A stretch of DNA of 9,256 nt, taken from assembly GCA_035544515.1 (NCBI GenBank), contig DATKEG010000050.1, positions 1 through 9,256 of the forward strand, given 5' to 3'. Under the pieces are notes generated by a model. The model searched no databases, was not told where the DNA came from, and saw only the letters and a program-made list of their open reading frames with translations. Made by a program: the position numbers and the translations under genes. Shown in pieces: positions 5,987 to 9,256 of this stretch (positions within the stretch are counted from its first letter, which is position 1; each line of letters starts with the position of its first letter). Origin of the DNA: DATKEG01 sp035544515 (GTDB lineage Bacteria; Acidobacteriota; Vicinamibacteria; Fen-336).

Positions 5987-6649
5987 ATGAACAAGGCCAA
6001 GGAGCGGCGCTCGCCCGAACGGCAGCCGCACACGCTCCGGTTGCTGCGCCGCCTGTCCGCCCTCGCCCTGGCCGCCGCGGTCGTGCTGCTCGTCGCGCCC
6101 TGGCTGCTGGCCTACTTCGGCCTGATCGGCCCCACCGCGCCGGAGCGCATCGCGGAGGCGGAGCGGATGTTGCGGACCGCGGAGTCGTACGGGGCGCGCT
6201 CGGACTGGGCGCCCGTGGCCGAAGCGCGCCAGGAGCTGGAGGCGGCGCGGCGGCTGGCCGCGGCCGGCGACGACCGCGCCGCGCGGAGAGCGGCCCTGCG
6301 CGCCACCCGGCGCGCGACGGAGGCCCAGGCGAGGGCGCTCGTCGGAGAGGAGCAGGCGCGCCGGCGCGTGCAGGAGGTCGTCAAAGACCTGGACGGCCAG
6401 GTCAACGAGCTCGAGGACATGCTCGAGTCGCTACCCGACGACCTTCCGCGGGAGAAGCGGGCGGCGCTCTTGAGGAACATGCGGACGGCGCGCAAGGCGG
6501 CGGCCACCGTGTTCCTGGCCAACGACGAGAAGCGGTTCCCGGACGCGCTGGCGCAGGAGCAGGAGGCGCGGCGCGCGCTGGCCGAGACGCGCCGGGCGCT
6601 CGAGGCGGCGGGAGCGCGCGCCGGCCCGGACGGGCCGGCTTCGCCCTGA
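5987..6649 (+). CDS. Single-pass membrane protein with DUF4398-like helical domain, function unknown
   Basis: The protein is 220 aa. A strongly basic N-terminus (1-22, many Arg/Lys) precedes one hydrophobic segment at about 23-47, so the predicted topology is N-in with the remainder in the periplasm. The rest is almost wholly alpha-helical and rich in Ala, Arg and Glu. Residues 52-119 resemble DUF4398 in pattern: paired helices with SYGARSDWAPVAEARQEL at 67-84 and AAAGDDRAARRAALRA at 91-106, like the family's alternation of YAP-EL and GDY-AR segments. A probable coiled coil follows at 121-148, then another helical stretch at 155-208 whose end loosely echoes the first unit. There is no lipobox. 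The ATG at 5987 is chosen because the TM segment fits and a -10-like TAGAGT lies just upstream. The gene ends 4 nt from the end of the convergent pilus ATPase gene. No enzymatic motif is visible; a structural or envelope role is only a guess. Confidence 0.8.
   Translation: MNKAKERRSPERQPHTLRLLRRLSALALAAAVVLLVAPWLLAYFGLIGPTAPERIAEAERMLRTAESYGARSDWAPVAEARQELEAARRLAAAGDDRAARRAALRATRRATEAQARALVGEEQARRRVQEVVKDLDGQVNELEDMLESLPDDLPREKRAALLRNMRTARKAAATVFLANDEKRFPDALAQEQEARRALAETRRALEAAGARAGPDGPASP
6620..6639. terminator. G+C-rich hairpin at the convergent gene ends
   Basis: GCCGGCCCG (6620-6628) and CGGGCCGGC (6631-6639) are perfectly complementary around GA. They form a stem of 8-9 bp inside the last codons of the membrane-protein gene and just past the end of the convergent ATPase gene. 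The position suits a shared transcription stop, but neither strand has the following T-run of an intrinsic terminator. Confidence 0.3.
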
Positions 6650-6653
6650 TCCG

Positions 6654-8954
6654 CTACTTGAGGCAGACGGCGCGGACCTGCTTGAAATCCGTGACCCCCT
6701 GGACGACCTTCTCGATGCCGTCCTGCAGGAGGGTGGTCATGCCGTCCTTGATCGCCTGCTTGCGCAGCTCTTCCACGGATTGCCGGCGCTGGATGGAGCG
6801 CTTGATCTCGTCGGTGGCCACCAGCAGCTCGTGGATGCCCATGCGGCCCCGGTATCCCGAACCGCCGCACTTCGAGCAGCCCTTCGGCCGGCAGAGGCGG
6901 AACGAGGGGGAGTAGCGCAGGCCCAGCCGGTCCCAGTGTTCGAGGCCGTAGCTCTCCATCAGCTCCGCGAACTCCTCCTGGGTGGGGGGGTACTCCTCCT
7001 TGCACTCCTTGCAGAGCGTGCGCACGAGGCGCTGGGCCAGGATGCCCAGGAGCGCGTCCGCGAAGTTGAACGGGTCGATGTCCATGTCCAGGAGCCGCAC
7101 GATGGTCTCGGGCGCGGAGTTGGTGTGCAGGGTCGAGAACACCAGGTGGCCGGTGAGGGAGGCCTCGATGCCCGTGGCCGCGGTCTCGTGGTCGCGCATC
7201 TCCCCCACCATGATCACGTCGGGATCGGCGCGCAGGAACGCGCGCATGGCGATGGCGAAGGTGAAGTCGATCTTCGGGTGCACCTGCACCTGGCGCAGGC
7301 CGGGCTGCGTGATCTCCACCGGGTCCTCGGCCGTCCAGATCTTCATGTCCACGGTGTTGATGTGGCCCAGGCCGGAGTGCAGCGTCGTCGTCTTGCCCGA
7401 GCCGGTGGGGCCGACCACCAGGCAGATGCCGTAGGGCTTCTCCAGGATCTTCTTGAACTCCGAGATGTTGCGCTCCGAGAAGCCCATCCTGTCCAGGGGG
7501 AGCGGCTTGGAGGCGGCCAGGATGCGCATCACGATGTCTTCGTTGCCGCCGGAGGTGGGGATGGTGGCCACGCGCAGCTCGATGGTGCCCATGGGCCCCC
7601 GGAAGCGGATCTTGCCGTCCTGCGGCTTGCGCTTCTCCGCGATGTCGAGCTTGGCCATGATCTTGAAGCGCTGCACGATGGCGTTGCGGTGCGCGGAGGG
7701 GATCTCGAGGTACTTGCTGCAGTCGCCGTCCACGCGCAGGCGCACCTGGGTGGGCGCCGTCTTGCCGTAGGGCTCGACGTGGATGTCCGAGGCGCCGCGG
7801 TTGTAGGCGTCGATGATGATCTGGTTGGCCAGGCGCACGATGCCGCTGTCCGTCTCGTCCACCTCGGGCTCGGGGGACGGGTCGCCGTCGCCGGCCTCGT
7901 CCTCCTCGCCGCTGCCGAGCTGCATGATGATGCGGCCCAGGTCCTGGTCGTCGGCGCCCTGGGCGCTGAGGCCGTAGCTCTGGTTGATGTAGTCGAGGAT
8001 GTCGGCCTTCATCCCCACCAGGAAGTCGTGGCGGGGCGCCAGGTTCATGGCCTTGATGGCGTCGAGGCGGGTGAGGTCGTAGGGGTCCTCCACGGCCACG
8101 AACAGCGTGCCGTCCCTCTTCTCCACGGGCGCGAACATGTTCTTCTTCAGGAACTCGGGCGCGACGCGCTCCTTGAGGTCCTCCGGCATGGTGCGGCCGG
8201 CGGGCTCCCAGAACGTGCAGTTGAAGAACTGCGCGAGGGCGCGCCCCATCTCCTCGCGCGGGACCTTGAAGTCCTCGATGAGCACCCTGGCCACGTCGAG
8301 CTGGTTCACGCGCGCGGTGCCGACCGCGGCCTCGATGTCCCTCTCCGAGACGAGCCCCTTGTCCACGAGCAGGCCGAACTTGGACGGCTTGTTGCTCCGC
8401 GCGGCGCGGTGCTGGTTGTAGAAGGCGATGCCGAAGATGCGCGCGAGCTCCTCGGTCGCCTCCACGTCCCTCTCGCTGAAGGCGCCGCCCCCCCGCTTGT
8501 TGATGAGCTGGAGCACGCCCAGGAGATACTTCTCGAAGAGGATGGGCGCGGCCAGCACCTGGTTGGTACGGAAGCCGGAGGCCTTGTCCCAGCGGGCGTC
8601 GAAGCGGAGGTTGGGGTGCAGGCGCGCCAGCTCGGAGGCGTCGTAGGCGTTCTTGACGTTGGCGGTCTTGCGCGAGAGCGCGGCGAAGCCGGCGATGGAG
8701 CCGAAGGTCTTGGCGACCCGGATCTCCTTCACCTCCTGGCCGGCCTTGAACAGCGAGAACAGCTCCTGGTTCCGCGTGTCCAGGGCGAAGATGGTGACGC
8801 GCTCGGCCTCCGCGAGGTCCAGGACCTTGTCCTTGATGTCCACGAGGATGTCCTGGATGGTGGCGGCCGAGTTCATCTGGTTGGCGATCTCGACGAGGCG
8901 CTTCCGGTACGACAGCTCGCGTTGCGCGGTGTCGGCGACGGCCCGGCTGCTCAT
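6654..8954 (-). CDS. GAF-domain type IV pilus / type II secretion assembly ATPase (PilB/GspE family)
   Basis: This 766-aa cytoplasmic motor ATPase powers assembly of a type IV pilus or type II secretion pseudopilus. Usual family members are about 500-570 aa; the extra length is an N-terminal GAF domain (about 17-180) ending in N152-K153-x5-F159-x3-D163, close to the NKFDE motif of cyclic-nucleotide-binding GAFs. An MshEN/T2SSE N-terminal module follows (about 191-330), then an acidic, low-complexity linker (about 345-370). The ATPase core runs from about 371 to 766: Walker A GPTGSGKT (515-522, Lys521), Asp box AEDPVEI (542-548), Walker B region DPDVIMVGEMRD (577-588), His box TGHLVFSTLHTN (601-612), and zinc-binding Cys648-x2-Cys651 and Cys693-x2-Cys696. 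All catalytic motifs are intact. The ATG at 8954 has AGGAGG 8 nt upstream. PilB and GspE cannot be separated without neighbours; no other pilus or secretion gene lies in the window. The divergent lipoprotein gene begins 35 nt away. Confidence 0.95.
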   Translation of the reverse strand: MSSRAVADTAQRELSYRKRLVEIANQMNSAATIQDILVDIKDKVLDLAEAERVTIFALDTRNQELFSLFKAGQEVKEIRVAKTFGSIAGFAALSRKTANVKNAYDASELARLHPNLRFDARWDKASGFRTNQVLAAPILFEKYLLGVLQLINKRGGGAFSERDVEATEELARIFGIAFYNQHRAARSNKPSKFGLLVDKGLVSERDIEAAVGTARVNQLDVARVLIEDFKVPREEMGRALAQFFNCTFWEPAGRTMPEDLKERVAPEFLKKNMFAPVEKRDGTLFVAVEDPYDLTRLDAIKAMNLAPRHDFLVGMKADILDYINQSYGLSAQGADDQDLGRIIMQLGSGEEDEAGDGDPSPEPEVDETDSGIVRLANQIIIDAYNRGASDIHVEPYGKTAPTQVRLRVDGDCSKYLEIPSAHRNAIVQRFKIMAKLDIAEKRKPQDGKIRFRGPMGTIELRVATIPTSGGNEDIVMRILAASKPLPLDRMGFSERNISEFKKILEKPYGICLVVGPTGSGKTTTLHSGLGHINTVDMKIWTAEDPVEITQPGLRQVQVHPKIDFTFAIAMRAFLRADPDVIMVGEMRDHETAATGIEASLTGHLVFSTLHTNSAPETIVRLLDMDIDPFNFADALLGILAQRLVRTLCKECKEEYPPTQEEFAELMESYGLEHWDRLGLRYSPSFRLCRPKGCSKCGGSGYRGRMGIHELLVATDEIKRSIQRRQSVEELRKQAIKDGMTTLLQDGIEKVVQGVTDFKQVRAVCLK

Positions 8955-8962
8955 CGAGTGCG

Positions 8963-8968
8963 CCTCCT
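8963..8968 (-). promoter_or_regulatory. Shine-Dalgarno AGGAGG of the pilus ATPase gene
   Basis: A perfect AGGAGG on the minus strand with 8 nt to the ATG at 8954 fixes the start of the GAF-ATPase gene. The strong site contrasts with the SD-less starts around 5919 and 5987. Confidence 0.85.
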
Positions 8969-8973
8969 GGCCA

Positions 8974-8983
8974 GGGGAGAGGA
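8974..8983 (+). promoter_or_regulatory. Shine-Dalgarno-like purine tract of the divergent lipoprotein gene
   Basis: GGGGAGAGGA on the plus strand, with GAGAGG 7 nt before the ATG at 8990, supports that start over the GTG at 8996. Confidence 0.6.
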
Positions 8984-8989
8984 CGAACG

Positions 8990-9256
8990 ATGGCGGTGAG
9001 GATAAGCAGTCGCCGGAGGACGGTCAAATGGACGTCGCCGCGCGCGCGCCGCGCGCGGAGCGGCTTCGCGCCCGCCGCGCTCCTCACGCCCGCCCTGCTG
9101 CTCGTGGCCTGTGGCGGCGAGGGGCCGACCGCGCCCGCGTCGCCGCCGGGCTCCCTGCCCGCCGGCTCACCGCCCGTGGTCACCGTGGCGCCGGAAGGCT
9201 GGGCGCACGTGGCCGAGGGGTCGGCCGTCTCCTACCAGTCCAACCCGCCCGCCTCC
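8990..9256 (+). CDS. Putative lipoprotein, N-terminal part only (3' partial)
   Basis: An ATG with a good ribosome-binding site opens a frame that stays open for 89 codons to the window end. It encodes an Arg-rich N-terminus (residues 1-24), a hydrophobic segment (about 25-40) and the lipobox LVAC with Cys41, followed by GG. The mature protein starts with a Pro/Gly/Ser/Ala linker (about 42-65), then PPVVTVAPEGWAHVAEGSAV, which looks like the beginning of a folded, possibly beta-rich domain. The function is not recognisable from this fragment. The n-region is unusually long; it contains SRRRTVK (7-13), only partly like a Tat motif (S-R-R-x-F-L-K). Gly at +2 argues against retention at the inner membrane under the E. 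coli rule. The start region also holds a candidate promoter for the opposite-strand ATPase gene. Confidence 0.72.
   Translation, partial: MAVRISSRRRTVKWTSPRARRARSGFAPAALLTPALLLVACGGEGPTAPASPPGSLPAGSPPVVTVAPEGWAHVAEGSAVSYQSNPPAS
8999..9027 (-). promoter_or_regulatory. Candidate sigma-70 promoter of the pilus ATPase gene
   Basis: On the minus strand, -35 TTGACC (9027-9022; 5 of 6 to TTGACA) and -10 TATCCT (9004-8999; 4 of 6 to TATAAT) are separated by exactly 17 bp. The predicted start near 8992 gives a leader of about 38 nt containing the AGGAGG. The promoter lies within the first 13 codons of the divergent lipoprotein gene. Confidence 0.55.
9038..9058. repeat. Alternating CG inverted repeat in the lipoprotein gene start
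   Basis: CCGCGCGCG (9038-9046) and CGCGCGCGG (9050-9058) are perfect complements around a 3-base loop. Within the lipoprotein gene the stretch encodes Arg/Ala-rich residues of the signal-peptide n-region. For the opposite-strand ATPase promoter it lies just upstream of the -35. It may be mere codon bias, or a structural or operator element. Confidence 0.4.

Noticed and set aside
3800..6031. Long minus-strand open frame across namZ, the symporter and the small gene
   Set aside because: It is a shadow frame; the overlapping frames have intact family motifs and this one has only low-complexity Arg/Pro/Gly/His sequence.
4879..6915. Long plus-strand open frames antisense to the symporter and ATPase genes (also 6780-8999)
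   Set aside because: They are antisense to genes with clear catalytic or membrane motifs, have biased composition, and show no start context or recognisable domain.
6112..9183. Open reading frame of about 1,000 codons on the minus strand overlapping the ATPase gene
   Set aside because: It is a shadow frame of the GAF-ATPase gene and the membrane-protein gene. The translation is Arg/Ala/Pro/Gly/His-rich with no domain, as expected when stops are rare in very G+C-rich DNA.

Overview
The window is very G+C-rich chromosomal DNA, densely packed with genes. It carries lipoprotein signals (residue +2 after the Cys is Arg or Gly, never Asp) and a PilB/GspE-type motor ATPase. Both fit a Gram-negative-type (diderm) bacterium. 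The phylum cannot be fixed by eye: Myxococcota, Acidobacteriota or Methylomirabilota/Rokubacteria-like lineages are all plausible. No phage, IS element, CRISPR, tRNA or rRNA is visible, and nothing suggests recent transfer.

Layout. (1) 2-4107, + strand: a two-gene operon for extracytoplasmic peptidoglycan-sugar breakdown. It holds a lipoprotein fusing a NagZ-type GH3 N-acetylglucosaminidase to a class-C beta-lactamase-fold (AmiE/YbbE-like) domain, cut at its 5' end by the window edge. A NamZ (DUF1343/GH171) exo-N-acetylmuramidase lipoprotein follows through a GTGA start/stop overlap. (2) 4108-4194: a short convergent gap with GCAGAG direct repeats and a 14-bp perfect inverted repeat. (3) 5919-4195, - strand: a small soluble helical protein of unknown function and a sodium:solute symporter, in the same frame and separated by one amber stop plus 9 nt. 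(4) 5920-5986: a 67-bp divergent promoter region in which both genes have a -10-like hexamer 6-8 nt before the ATG and no Shine-Dalgarno, suggesting leaderless mRNAs. (5) 5987-6649, + strand: a single-pass membrane protein with an Ala/Arg-rich helical domain resembling DUF4398. (6) 8954-6654, - strand: a 766-aa type IV pilus/type II secretion assembly ATPase with an added N-terminal GAF domain. (7) 8990-9256, + strand: the start of a divergent lipoprotein gene running off the window.

How the genes work together. NagZ, AmiE and NamZ activities together would dismantle glycan ends and muropeptides outside the cytoplasm into GlcNAc, MurNAc and peptides, mirroring the Bacillus subtilis amiE-nagZ-namZ (ybbE-ybbD-ybbC) cluster. 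The neighbouring symporter could import a product, but it is on the other strand and its substrate is not readable from sequence, so this is only a guess. The pilus motor and the lipoproteins around it look unrelated to the cell-wall genes.

The points most worth a second look are the lipoprotein NagZ-AmiE fusion coupled to NamZ, the GAF domain with a near-complete NKFDE motif on a pilus motor whose MshEN module looks degenerate, the in-frame amber junction before the symporter, the paired leaderless promoters, and the repeat/inverted-repeat element between the convergent genes.
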